Assembly: GCA_050173345.1 (NCBI GenBank)
Contig: JBFXKW010000008.1
Span: 62,001 to 126,000 of the forward strand
DNA: 64,000 nucleotides
Reading direction: 5' to 3'
DNA from: SHWC01 sp050173345
GTDB lineage: Bacteria; Pseudomonadota; Alphaproteobacteria; UBA828
Shown here: positions 9,740-16,796 of the stretch, in pieces
Position numbering within the stretch: position 1 is the first letter of the stretch
Layout of the letters: each line of letters opens with the position of its first letter
Notes under the pieces: model-generated
Told to the model about the DNA's origin: nothing
Database searches by the model: none
What the model saw: the letters and a program-made list of their open reading frames with translations, nothing else
Position numbers and translations under genes: made by a program

Positions 9740-10704
9740 GCCTTGCCTCCCGCATGGCCGGGCGCGAGGCCGATATGGCCGCGCTGGATCACCACGCTCG
9801 CCAGCATGACGATGGCGACGCCGGGCAGGGTCAGCAGCGGCGGCAGGCCGCGGCCGAGCGCCCAGTCCAGCGCGATCACGAAGACCGGGATGAAATAGGA
9901 ATAGACCTGCACCCGCGTCGCGCCGATCTTCAAGGTCGCGCCCTGGATCATGAAGAAGGTGATCACGGTCGGCCCGACCGCGAGCCACACGATGCCGCCC
10001 CAGACGCCCGGTGCCACCCCGCCATAATCGGTGCGGCCCAGCTCGATATTGGCGGCGAGCAGGAACCAGAAGCCGGAGAGCGCCATGATCCAGAAGCTCA
10101 TGCGCATGACCGGCTCGCCCCGGTGGAAATAGCGCACCAGTGTGGCGTAAAGCCCCATCGCGACGCAGCCGGCGAGGAACAGCACGTCGCCATAGTGCAG
10201 TTCGAGCGCGAGCAGCCGCTCCGGCGAGCCGCGGAAGATCACCCAGGCTGAGCCGAGCATGCCGAGCAGCAGCGCGCCGAGCCGGTGCCAGCCGAGCCGC
10301 TCGTGCAGGAGGATCGCCGAGAAGATCGCGGTGAAGCCCGGGATCGTGGTCGAGATCACCGCGGTGTTCAGGCTGTCGGTGGTGCGCAGGCCCTCGTACA
10401 TGGTCCAGAAGAAGACGTCCATCGCGGCCGCGATCGCGCCGTAGCGCGCGAGGCCCGAGAGGCCGGGCCAGGGCAGCCCGACCCGCGCGATCACGAACGG
10501 CGCGAAGATCAGGCTCGCCATGACGAAGCGGAGCGATTGCAGCACGGCCGGCTCGACCGCGTCCGTGATCATGTCGCCGACCGGGAAGGTGGTGGCGATC
10601 AGCACCATCGCGGCGAACGCGGTCATGTGCGCGGCGCCCGCGGCCTGCTGGCCGCGCTCGCCGACGTTCAGGGAAGCGCGGCCGCGCGCTGGCGTTCGGA
10701 GCAT
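9736..10704 (-). CDS. EamA/DMT-family transporter (first)
   Basis: 322 aa from the ATG at 10704; the frame is open further upstream but residues before this are not membrane-like. About ten hydrophobic segments form two EamA repeats. Features include LRFVMASLIFAPFVIARVG, MYEGLRTTDSLNTAVISTT, LGMLGSAWVIFRGSPERLL and PVFVIALDWALGRG. The family exports metabolites or amino acids across the inner membrane. It is translationally coupled to the aminotransferase downstream. It resembles the second EamA protein at 11341-12279 (shared EGLRTT-LNT and WVIFRG motifs), so the two are paralogues. The substrate is unknown. Confidence 0.9.
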   Translation of the reverse strand: MLRTPARGRASLNVGERGQQAAGAAHMTAFAAMVLIATTFPVGDMITDAVEPAVLQSLRFVMASLIFAPFVIARVGLPWPGLSGLARYGAIAAAMDVFFWTMYEGLRTTDSLNTAVISTTIPGFTAIFSAILLHERLGWHRLGALLLGMLGSAWVIFRGSPERLLALELHYGDVLFLAGCVAMGLYATLVRYFHRGEPVMRMSFWIMALSGFWFLLAANIELGRTDYGGVAPGVWGGIVWLAVGPTVITFFMIQGATLKIGATRVQVYSYFIPVFVIALDWALGRGLPPLLTLPGVAIVMLASVVIQRGHIGLAPGHAGGKA

Positions 10705-10907
10705 GAACCTGGGGGATCCGGTTCGGGCATGGGCGGCGAGCTTGCCCCAAGCGGGGCGCGCTGCAAAGGCCGCGCTGAAACGCCGCGCCCTGCCGGGACA
10801 CAGCAAAGCTACGGCCGCGAGGCTTGCCAAGCCGGCCCGCCGTGCAAATCTCATGCGGATGACGCGCCGCCCCGGCGCGCCTGCCGGAAGCAAGGGAGGA
10901 ACGGGCG

Positions 10908-11183
10908 ATGACGAAGCGATGGGGGCTGGCGGCTATCGCGCTCGCGGTCGCCGTGGCGGGCGCCGCCCCGGCGTTCGCGAGCGACGACCGGGTGCCGACG
11001 GCCGAGGAGCGCGCGCTCATCGAGGCCGCGCTGCGCGGCGCCGGCTATACGAGCTGGGAAGAGATCGACATGGACGACGGCCAATGGGACGTCGACGATG
11101 CGCGCCGCGGCGACGGCCACGAATACGAGGTGCGCATCCACCCCGGCACCTACGAGATCGTCTCCGAGCGGCGCGAGGACTGA
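10908..11183 (+). CDS. Small secreted PepSY-like protein
   Basis: 91 aa with a clear signal peptide (MTKRWGLAAIALAVAVAGA, cut after AFA) and a good ribosome-binding site GGGAGGAA about 8 nt ahead of the ATG. The mature part (about 67 aa) reads as one PepSY-type domain: ERALIEAALRGAGYTSWEEI, then a predicted strand DDGQWDVDDARR and HEYEVRIHPGTYEIV. PepSY domains are small periplasmic or secreted modules, in some cases thought to inhibit peptidases or sense ligands. It is divergent from the first EamA gene (203 bp shared upstream region) and is followed by an array of hairpins. Confidence 0.75.
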   Translation: MTKRWGLAAIALAVAVAGAAPAFASDDRVPTAEERALIEAALRGAGYTSWEEIDMDDGQWDVDDARRGDGHEYEVRIHPGTYEIVSERRED

Positions 11184-11185
11184 CA

Positions 11186-11220
11186 CCAAGCCTCGATGAG
11201 TTCAACTCATCGAGGCTTGG
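11186..11220. terminator. Long perfect hairpin after the PepSY-like gene
   Basis: 15 bp perfect stem CCAAGCCTCGATGAG with CTCATCGAGGCTTGG and a five-base loop TTCAA, only 2 nt after the stop codon. It lacks a T run, so it may be a bidirectional or Rho-assisted terminator, or an mRNA-stabilising stem. It is the first of four hairpins in the convergent space 11184-11340. Confidence 0.65.
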
Positions 11221-11237
11221 ATGGCGCGACTGCGCCG

Positions 11238-11277
11238 CGCCGCCTATGCGGCGAAAGCCAAGCGTGCGAACGCACGC
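11238..11277. repeat. Two short hairpins in the convergent intergenic space
   Basis: CGCCGC-ctat-GCGGCG (11238-11253) and GCGTGCG-aa-CGCACGC (11262-11277) follow one another. Together with the longer stems on each side they fill the space between the PepSY-like gene and the second EamA gene. Confidence 0.6.
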
Positions 11278-11294
11278 GCCCGGCGACTGAGGGC

Positions 11295-11324
11295 GTCCCG
11301 ATGATCGGCTTCGATCATCGGGAC
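11295..11324. terminator. Perfect 13 bp hairpin downstream of the second EamA gene
   Basis: GTCCCGATGATCG-gctt-CGATCATCGGGAC lies 16 nt beyond the minus-strand stop at 11341. No T run follows on either strand. It probably ends or protects the transporter transcript. Confidence 0.6.
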
Positions 11325-11340
11325 TCTGATATGAACAAAC

Positions 11341-12279
11341 CTAACCTGCTTGCAGCGTGGCGGCCGGCGTTGCCGCGCCGCGCTGGATCACATAGCTCGC
11401 TGCGATCACGATGACCACGCCGGGCAGCGTCATGGCGGGCGGGAAGCCGTAGCCGAGCGCCGCCTCGAGCAGCACGACCAGAGCCGGGCTGATATAGTAG
11501 TAGGCGACCACGCGGGTCGGCCCGATGCGCAAGGTCGCGTATTGGTAGGCGAAGAAGGTCACCACCGTCGGCAGCAAGGCGAGGTAGACGAGGCCGCCCC
11601 AGGTCGAGAGCGAGATGCCGCCCCAATCGGTCTCCGCCAGGTGGACGTTCGAGGCGATCAGCAGCCAGAACAGGCTGGTCGCCAGCACCCAGAAGGTCAT
11701 CACCGGGGCCGGCTCGCCGCGATGCAGCTTGCGGGCGAGCGGCGTGTAGAACGCCATGGCGACGCAGCCGGCGAGGAAGATGCCGTCGCCCACGCTGATC
11801 TCGAGCGCCGCCACGCGCGCGGGATCGCCGCGGAAGATCACCCAGAGCGCGCCGAACAGCCCGATCAGGAGCGCACCGATCTTGGGCCAGCCGAGCCGCT
11901 CGCCGACCAGGATCGCCGCGGCGATGGCGGCGAGGCCGGGCACCACGGTCAGAATCGCGCTGGTGTTGAGCGCGGTCGTGGTGCGCAGGCCCTCGAACAG
12001 GCACCAGAAGAAGCCGACCAGCGGCGCGCTGACGACGGCATAGCGTGCGAGCCCGCCGAGGCCCGGCCAGCTTATCGGGTATTTGAACGCAACGATCACC
12101 CCCATGGCCACGGCCGCCATCGCGAAGCGCAGCAGGTTGAGCACGCCGGGGTCGAGCCGATCGGTGATCGCCGCGCTCGCGACGAACGAGCCCGCCACCG
12201 TGAGCGAGGCGAACAGCATCAGCGCGTGGACGTAGATGAGGCCGGCGAACGCGGCGGGCTTCCTGGCGGCTTGGCTCAT
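11341..12279 (-). CDS. EamA/DMT-family transporter (second)
   Basis: 312 aa from the ATG at 12279 (MSQAARKPAAFAG). About ten transmembrane segments in two EamA repeats: LNLLRFAMAAVAMGVIVAF, FEGLRTTTALNTSAILTVV, LIGLFGALWVIFRGDPARV and LPTVVTFFAYQYATLRIG. It is a paralogue of the exporter at 9736-10704. It is monocistronic, divergent from pyrB with a 199 bp shared upstream region and convergent with the PepSY-like gene. Likely a metabolite exporter in the inner membrane; substrate unknown. Confidence 0.9.
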   Translation of the reverse strand: MSQAARKPAAFAGLIYVHALMLFASLTVAGSFVASAAITDRLDPGVLNLLRFAMAAVAMGVIVAFKYPISWPGLGGLARYAVVSAPLVGFFWCLFEGLRTTTALNTSAILTVVPGLAAIAAAILVGERLGWPKIGALLIGLFGALWVIFRGDPARVAALEISVGDGIFLAGCVAMAFYTPLARKLHRGEPAPVMTFWVLATSLFWLLIASNVHLAETDWGGISLSTWGGLVYLALLPTVVTFFAYQYATLRIGPTRVVAYYYISPALVVLLEAALGYGFPPAMTLPGVVIVIAASYVIQRGAATPAATLQAG

Positions 12280-12478
12280 CGGGGCGGGCGGTCGGCCTCG
12301 GCTCGGAAAGGGCCCCATCCTTGCGCCCATCGCCGGGCAAGCGCAAACCGCCATGGCGTCGCAGCCTGCCGAGTCGCGCTCCCCTCGCCCGCCGCATGGC
12401 CCGGCCAAGCCCGCACGGCGGCTCGCGCTTTATCCGTGCGCTTGCCGGCCGGAGGCGCCGCTGCCATAACGGCGGCCG

Positions 12479-13438
12479 ATGCACGCCGTCTCCCAGCCCT
12501 TCGCGCACCAGCATCTGCTCGGCATCGAGCCGTTGAGCGCGGCCGAGATCACCCGCCTGCTCGACCTCGCCGACGACTATGTCGCGCTCAACCGCCACGC
12601 CCAGAAAAAGGCGGACGTGCTCAAGGGCCGCAGCCTGATCCTGCTCTTCTTCGAGACCTCGACGCGCACCCGCACCTCCTTCGAGCTGGCCGGGAAAAGG
12701 CTCGGCGCCGACGTGATCAACATCTCGGTCGCGATGAGCGCGATCAAGAAGGGCGAGACCCTGATCGACACCGCGCTGACGCTGAACGCCATGCACCCGG
12801 ACGTGCTGGTCGTGCGCCATCCGGATTCAGGCGCGGTCAACCTGCTCTCGCACCACGTCAACTGCGCGGTGATCAACGCCGGCGACGGCAGCCACGAGCA
12901 CCCGACCCAGGCGCTGGTCGACGCGCTCACCGTGCGCCGCCGCAAGGGCGGGATCGCCGGGCTCACGGTCGCGATCTGCGGCGACATCCTGCACAGCCGG
13001 GTGGCGCGCTCGAACATGCTGCTGCTCACCAAACTAGGTGCCAAAGTGCGCGTCATAGCGCCGCCGACCCTGCTGCCGACCGCGATCGAGAGCTATGGCG
13101 TCGAGGTCTTCCACGACATGAAGAAGGGCCTCACCGGAGTCGACATCATCATGATGCTGCGCCTCCAGCAGGAGCGCATGGCCGGCACCTTCGTGCCCTC
13201 GCAGCGCGAATACTTCTACTTCTACGGGCTCGACGAGGAGAAGCTCGAGGCCGCCAAGCCGGATGCGCTGATCATGCACCCCGGCCCGATGAACCGCGGC
13301 GTCGAGATCGATTCGGTGGTCGCCGACGACATCAAGCGCAGCGTCATCCTCGACCAGGTCGAGCTCGGCGTCGCGGTGCGCCAGGCCTGCATCGACACGC
13401 TGGCGCGCAACCTGCCCGCGCTCGACCACAACCGCTGA
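12479..13438 (+). CDS. pyrB: Aspartate carbamoyltransferase catalytic subunit
   Basis: 319 aa. The carbamoyl-phosphate site FFETSTRTRTSFELAGKRLG is near residue 60, followed by VRHPDSGAVNLLS and GDGSHEHPTQALVDALTV. The aspartate-domain signatures are GDILHSRVARSN, MMLRLQQERM and MHPGPMNRGVEI. It joins carbamoyl phosphate and aspartate, the first committed step of pyrimidine synthesis. pyrC follows after 12 bp, so both are probably one operon. No regulatory PyrI subunit is present. Confidence 0.97.
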   Translation: MHAVSQPFAHQHLLGIEPLSAAEITRLLDLADDYVALNRHAQKKADVLKGRSLILLFFETSTRTRTSFELAGKRLGADVINISVAMSAIKKGETLIDTALTLNAMHPDVLVVRHPDSGAVNLLSHHVNCAVINAGDGSHEHPTQALVDALTVRRRKGGIAGLTVAICGDILHSRVARSNMLLLTKLGAKVRVIAPPTLLPTAIESYGVEVFHDMKKGLTGVDIIMMLRLQQERMAGTFVPSQREYFYFYGLDEEKLEAAKPDALIMHPGPMNRGVEIDSVVADDIKRSVILDQVELGVAVRQACIDTLARNLPALDHNR

Positions 13439-13450
13439 GCCGAGCGAGCC

Positions 13451-14776
13451 ATGCCGCAGTTGAAGCCCGACCGCACGCCGCCCGGCCGCACCGCCTACCT
13501 CAACGCGCGGCTGATCGACCCCGAGAGCGGGCTCGACGCCAAGGGCGCGCTGCTCACCGACGGCAAGACCATCGCCGACCTCGGCCCGCACCTCTTCAAC
13601 GACGGCGTGCCGGAAGGCATCACGACGGTCGATTGCGGCGGGCATGTGCTCTGCCCCGGCCTGATCGACATGCACGTGCACCTGCGCGAGCCCGGCCACG
13701 AGCACAAGGAGACGATCGCGACCGGCACGCTGTCGGCCGCGGTCGGCGGCGTCACCACGGTCGCCTGCATGCCCAACACCAAGCCGGTGATCGACGATGT
13801 CGCGCTGGTCGAGTTCATCCAGCGCCGCGCGCGCGAGACCGGGCTGATCAAGGTCTATCCCTTCGCCGCCATCACGCGCGGCCTCGGCGGCACCGAGATG
13901 ACCGAGATGGGCATGCTGGCCGAGGCCGGCGCACTCGCCTTCACCGATGACGGGCTGCCCATTCACGACAGCATGGTGATGCGCCGCGCGCTCGCCTATG
14001 CCCGCGCCTTCGACATGATGGTGAGCCAGCACGCCGAGGACCTTTCGCTCTCGGCTTGCGGCTGCATGGCCGAGGGCCAGATCGCGACGCGGCTCGGCCT
14101 GCCCGGCATCCCGGACGCCTCCGAGGTGGTGGTGGTCGAGCGCGACATCCGCCTGGTCGAGCTCACCGGCGGGCGCTACCACGTCGCGCACATCTCGACC
14201 GCGCTCGGCATCGACGCGGTGAGGCAGGCGAAGAGCCGCGGCCTGCGCGTATCGTGCGAGGCGGCGCCGCACCATTTCGCGCTGACCGACGCCGCGGTCG
14301 GCGACTATCGCACCTTTGCCAAGATGGCGCCGCCGCTCCGGAGCGAGGCGAACCGCCGTGCCGTGATCGAAGGCCTGAAAGACGGCACGATCGACGCCAT
14401 CGCGACCGACCACGCGCCGCACGACCAGGACAGCAAGCGGGTGCCGATGGAGCGCGCCGCGAACGGCGTGGTCGGCCTCGAGACCATGCTGCCGATCTCG
14501 CTCGAGCTCTACCACGCCGGCGAGATCGGGCTCGGCGCGCTGCTCGCGCTGATGACCGTGCGCCCCGCCGACCTCCTGAAGCTGCCGCAGGGCCGCTTGA
14601 AGAAGGGCGCGCCGGCCGACCTCCTGATCTTCGACCCCGAGCGGGCCTGGACCATCGACGCCAAGCAGTTCCGCTCGAAGTCGAAGAACTCGCCGTTCGA
14701 CGAACGCCAGGTCAAGGGCCGCGCCCTGATCACCACCGTCGACGGCCGCATCGTCCACCGCCTCGACGGCGCGTGA
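13451..14776 (+). CDS. pyrC: Dihydroorotase (type I)
   Basis: 441 aa. An amidohydrolase with the metal-binding motif LIDMHVHLREPGHEHKET. Further signatures are MPNTKPVID, the region of the second metal site HAEDLSLS, YHVAHISTALG, CEAAPHHFALTD and the catalytic ATDHAPHDQDSK. It cyclises N-carbamoyl aspartate to dihydroorotate, the step after PyrB. It has the full metal ligands, so it is more likely the active enzyme than the inactive PyrC' chain of the type I complex. It is followed by a family B repeat and then plsY. Confidence 0.94.
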   Translation: MPQLKPDRTPPGRTAYLNARLIDPESGLDAKGALLTDGKTIADLGPHLFNDGVPEGITTVDCGGHVLCPGLIDMHVHLREPGHEHKETIATGTLSAAVGGVTTVACMPNTKPVIDDVALVEFIQRRARETGLIKVYPFAAITRGLGGTEMTEMGMLAEAGALAFTDDGLPIHDSMVMRRALAYARAFDMMVSQHAEDLSLSACGCMAEGQIATRLGLPGIPDASEVVVVERDIRLVELTGGRYHVAHISTALGIDAVRQAKSRGLRVSCEAAPHHFALTDAAVGDYRTFAKMAPPLRSEANRRAVIEGLKDGTIDAIATDHAPHDQDSKRVPMERAANGVVGLETMLPISLELYHAGEIGLGALLALMTVRPADLLKLPQGRLKKGAPADLLIFDPERAWTIDAKQFRSKSKNSPFDERQVKGRALITTVDGRIVHRLDGA

Positions 14777-14822
14777 GTTGGATGGCGCGTGAATTGAGCG
14801 AAGGGCGCGGCGCTCCCTCCTC

Positions 14823-14917
14823 TTCGTCATGCCCCGGCTTGACCGGGGCATCCAGGAGCGGCGGCATTGCGGTTTCCAAGGCCTCCTGGATTGCCCGGTC
14901 AAACCGGGCAATGACGA
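14823..14917. repeat. Intergenic palindromic repeat, family B, copy 2
   Basis: GCCCCGGcttgaCCGGGGC followed by ATCCAGGAG, a spacer, then CTCCTGGAT and TTGCCCGGTCaaACCGGGCAA. The outer ends TTCGTCATG and ATGACGA mirror each other, so the whole 95 bp can fold back. It lies in the 206 bp gap between pyrC and plsY. Confidence 0.8.
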
Positions 14918-14982
14918 TTTATGTACAGGCAACCGACGAAGGGAACATCGAGCGCCACAGCGACGCGACGGGACGTTGAGAC

Positions 14983-15597
14983 ATGTCCGAGACGGGAAGC
15001 TTCGAGCAGGCTTGGCCGTTCTATCTGTGCGGCGCGCTGGCCTATCTGCTCGGCTCGATCCCCTTCGGGCTGATCCTGACGCGGCTCGCCGGGCTCGGCG
15101 ACATCAGGAAGATCGGCTCCGGCAATATCGGCGCGACCAACGTGCTGCGCACCGGCAACAAGAAGCTGGCCGCCGCCGTGCTTCTGCTCGATGCGCTCAA
15201 GGGTGCCGTGCCCGTCCTGATCGCCGCGCGCTTCGGCACGGAGATGGCGATGATCGCGGGCGCCGGCGCCGTGGTCGGCCATATGGCACCGGTCTGGCTG
15301 CTGTTCCGCGGCGGCAAGGGCGTCGCGACCACGCTCGGCGTGCTGCTCGCCATCCACTGGCCGCTCGGGCTGATCTTCTGCGCGGTCTGGCTCGCCGTGG
15401 CGTTCTTCTTCCGCTACTCCTCGCTCGCCGCGCTCGTCGCCATCATCACCTCGCCCGGCTTCGCGCTGCTGCTTGGCGAGCCGCGCATCGCCTGGCTCGC
15501 CGGCTTCCTCGCCATCGTCGTGACCGCCAAGCACTGGCAGAACATCGCCCGCCTCATCGCCGGCACCGAATCCAAGATCAGGCTCAAGCGCGATTGA
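14983..15597 (+). CDS. plsY: Acyl-phosphate:glycerol-3-phosphate acyltransferase
   Basis: 204 aa integral membrane protein. PlsY motifs are present: YLLGSIPFGLILTRLAG, then IGSGNIGATNVLRTGNKK, and FRGGKGVATTLGVLLAIH, followed by a C-terminal AKHWQNIARLIAGTE. It transfers an acyl group from acyl-phosphate to glycerol-3-phosphate to make lysophosphatidate at the start of phospholipid synthesis. The following dprA is 31 bp away; plsY next to dprA and topA is a common arrangement in Alphaproteobacteria. Confidence 0.96.
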   Translation: MSETGSFEQAWPFYLCGALAYLLGSIPFGLILTRLAGLGDIRKIGSGNIGATNVLRTGNKKLAAAVLLLDALKGAVPVLIAARFGTEMAMIAGAGAVVGHMAPVWLLFRGGKGVATTLGVLLAIHWPLGLIFCAVWLAVAFFFRYSSLAALVAIITSPGFALLLGEPRIAWLAGFLAIVVTAKHWQNIARLIAGTESKIRLKRD

Positions 15598-15628
15598 CCA
15601 GGCGCAGGAGCCGACGCAGGTTTGGCGC

Positions 15629-16762
15629 ATGACGGCGCAGCGCCCTTTCAGCGAGGCCGAGCGGCTCGACTGGCTGCGGCTCTCCCGCAGCGAGAATGTC
15701 GGGCCGGTCACCTTCTTCGCGCTGATCGAGCGCTTCGGCAGCGCCGCGGCGGCGCTCGACGCTTTGCCCGAGCTCGCGCGGCGCGGCGGACGCCGGGCCT
15801 CGATCCGCATCCCGAGCCCGGCGGCGGTCGAGCGCGAAGCCAAGACCATCGCCCGCATGGGGGGCCGGCTGATCGCGCGCGACGAGCCCGGCTATCCGCT
15901 GCCGCTCGCCGCGATCCCCGATGCGCCGCCGCTCATCATCGTGCGCGGCAACGCCGATCTCCTGCTGCGGCCGACCGTCGCGATCGTCGGCGCGCGCAAC
16001 GCCTCGGCCAACGGCGTGCGCTTCGCAACAGGGCTCGCCGCCGAGCTCGGCCGCGAAGGCTTCGTGGTCGCCTCCGGCCTCGCCCGCGGCATCGACGCCG
16101 GCGCGCACAGGGGCGCGATCGAGACCGGCACGGTCGCGGCGGTCGCCGGCGGGCCGGACATCGTCTACCCACGCGAGCACGAGGCGCTGAGCGCGGAGAT
16201 CGTGGCCAAGGGCGCGCTGGTCTCCGAGATGCCGCCCGGCGTCGAGCCGCAGGCCCGCCACTTCCCGCGCCGCAACCGCATCATCTCCGGCCTGTCCCGC
16301 GGCGTCGTGGTGGTCGAGGCCGCGCCGCAATCGGGCTCCCTGATCACGGCGCGCCTCGCGCTGGAGCAGGGCCGCGAGGTGTTCGCGGTGCCGGGCTCCC
16401 CGCTCGACCCGCGCGCCAGGGGCCCGAACAACCTGATCCGCCAGGGCGCGACCCTGACCGAAAGCGCGGCGGACGTCGTCGAGGCGCTCGCCCGCAGCGC
16501 CCCACCGGCCCTCGCGGAACCCCGAGAAACCTCGGAATTTCAAGGGGCTAAGGCCGAACCGCCGGACCAGGCGGCGCTCCGTGCCGGGCGCGCCGCGGTC
16601 CTCGGCCTGCTCGGCCCGACCCCGGTCGCGGTCGACGAGCTGATCCGCCAGAGCCGGTTGACACCTTCGATCATGCTCACCATTTTGCTGGAGCTTGAGC
16701 TGGCCGGCCGCTTGGAGCGCCATCCGGGTGGAAAGGTTGCCCTGTGCGCCGCGCCGGACTGA
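15629..16762 (+). CDS. dprA: DNA-processing protein DprA
   Basis: 377 aa. An N-terminal helical region ERLDWLRLSRSENVGPVTFF is followed by the Rossmann-like LOG domain: PTVAIVGARNASANGVRFA, VASGLARGIDAGAHRGAI, GGPDIVYPREHEAL and FPRRNRIISGLSRGVVVVEA. The C-terminal winged helix contains GPTPVAVDELIRQSRLTPSI. DprA binds single-stranded DNA and loads RecA during transformation. Together with topA, 34 bp downstream, it is probably in one transcript. Confidence 0.96.
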   Translation: MTAQRPFSEAERLDWLRLSRSENVGPVTFFALIERFGSAAAALDALPELARRGGRRASIRIPSPAAVEREAKTIARMGGRLIARDEPGYPLPLAAIPDAPPLIIVRGNADLLLRPTVAIVGARNASANGVRFATGLAAELGREGFVVASGLARGIDAGAHRGAIETGTVAAVAGGPDIVYPREHEALSAEIVAKGALVSEMPPGVEPQARHFPRRNRIISGLSRGVVVVEAAPQSGSLITARLALEQGREVFAVPGSPLDPRARGPNNLIRQGATLTESAADVVEALARSAPPALAEPRETSEFQGAKAEPPDQAALRAGRAAVLGLLGPTPVAVDELIRQSRLTPSIMLTILLELELAGRLERHPGGKVALCAAPD

Positions 16763-16796
16763 CGGCCTCCCCCAAAACCAGCGAGTGCGGCACAGC

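Noticed and set aside
8558..11020. 820-codon frame that could be read as an aminotransferase with a long N-terminal domain
   Set aside because: The part before residue 427 is a shadow of the EamA gene in another frame; the aminotransferase starts at 9739.
11196..11414. 72-codon open frame across the hairpin array
   Set aside because: It runs through the palindromes and into the antisense of the EamA gene; no ribosome-binding site and no family.
11350..13950. 866-codon open frame on the plus strand across the second EamA, pyrB and pyrC
   Set aside because: It crosses several genes in other frames and has no domain of its own.
13034..14932. 632-codon open frame on the minus strand under pyrB and pyrC
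   Set aside because: Antisense shadow with the usual biased composition.
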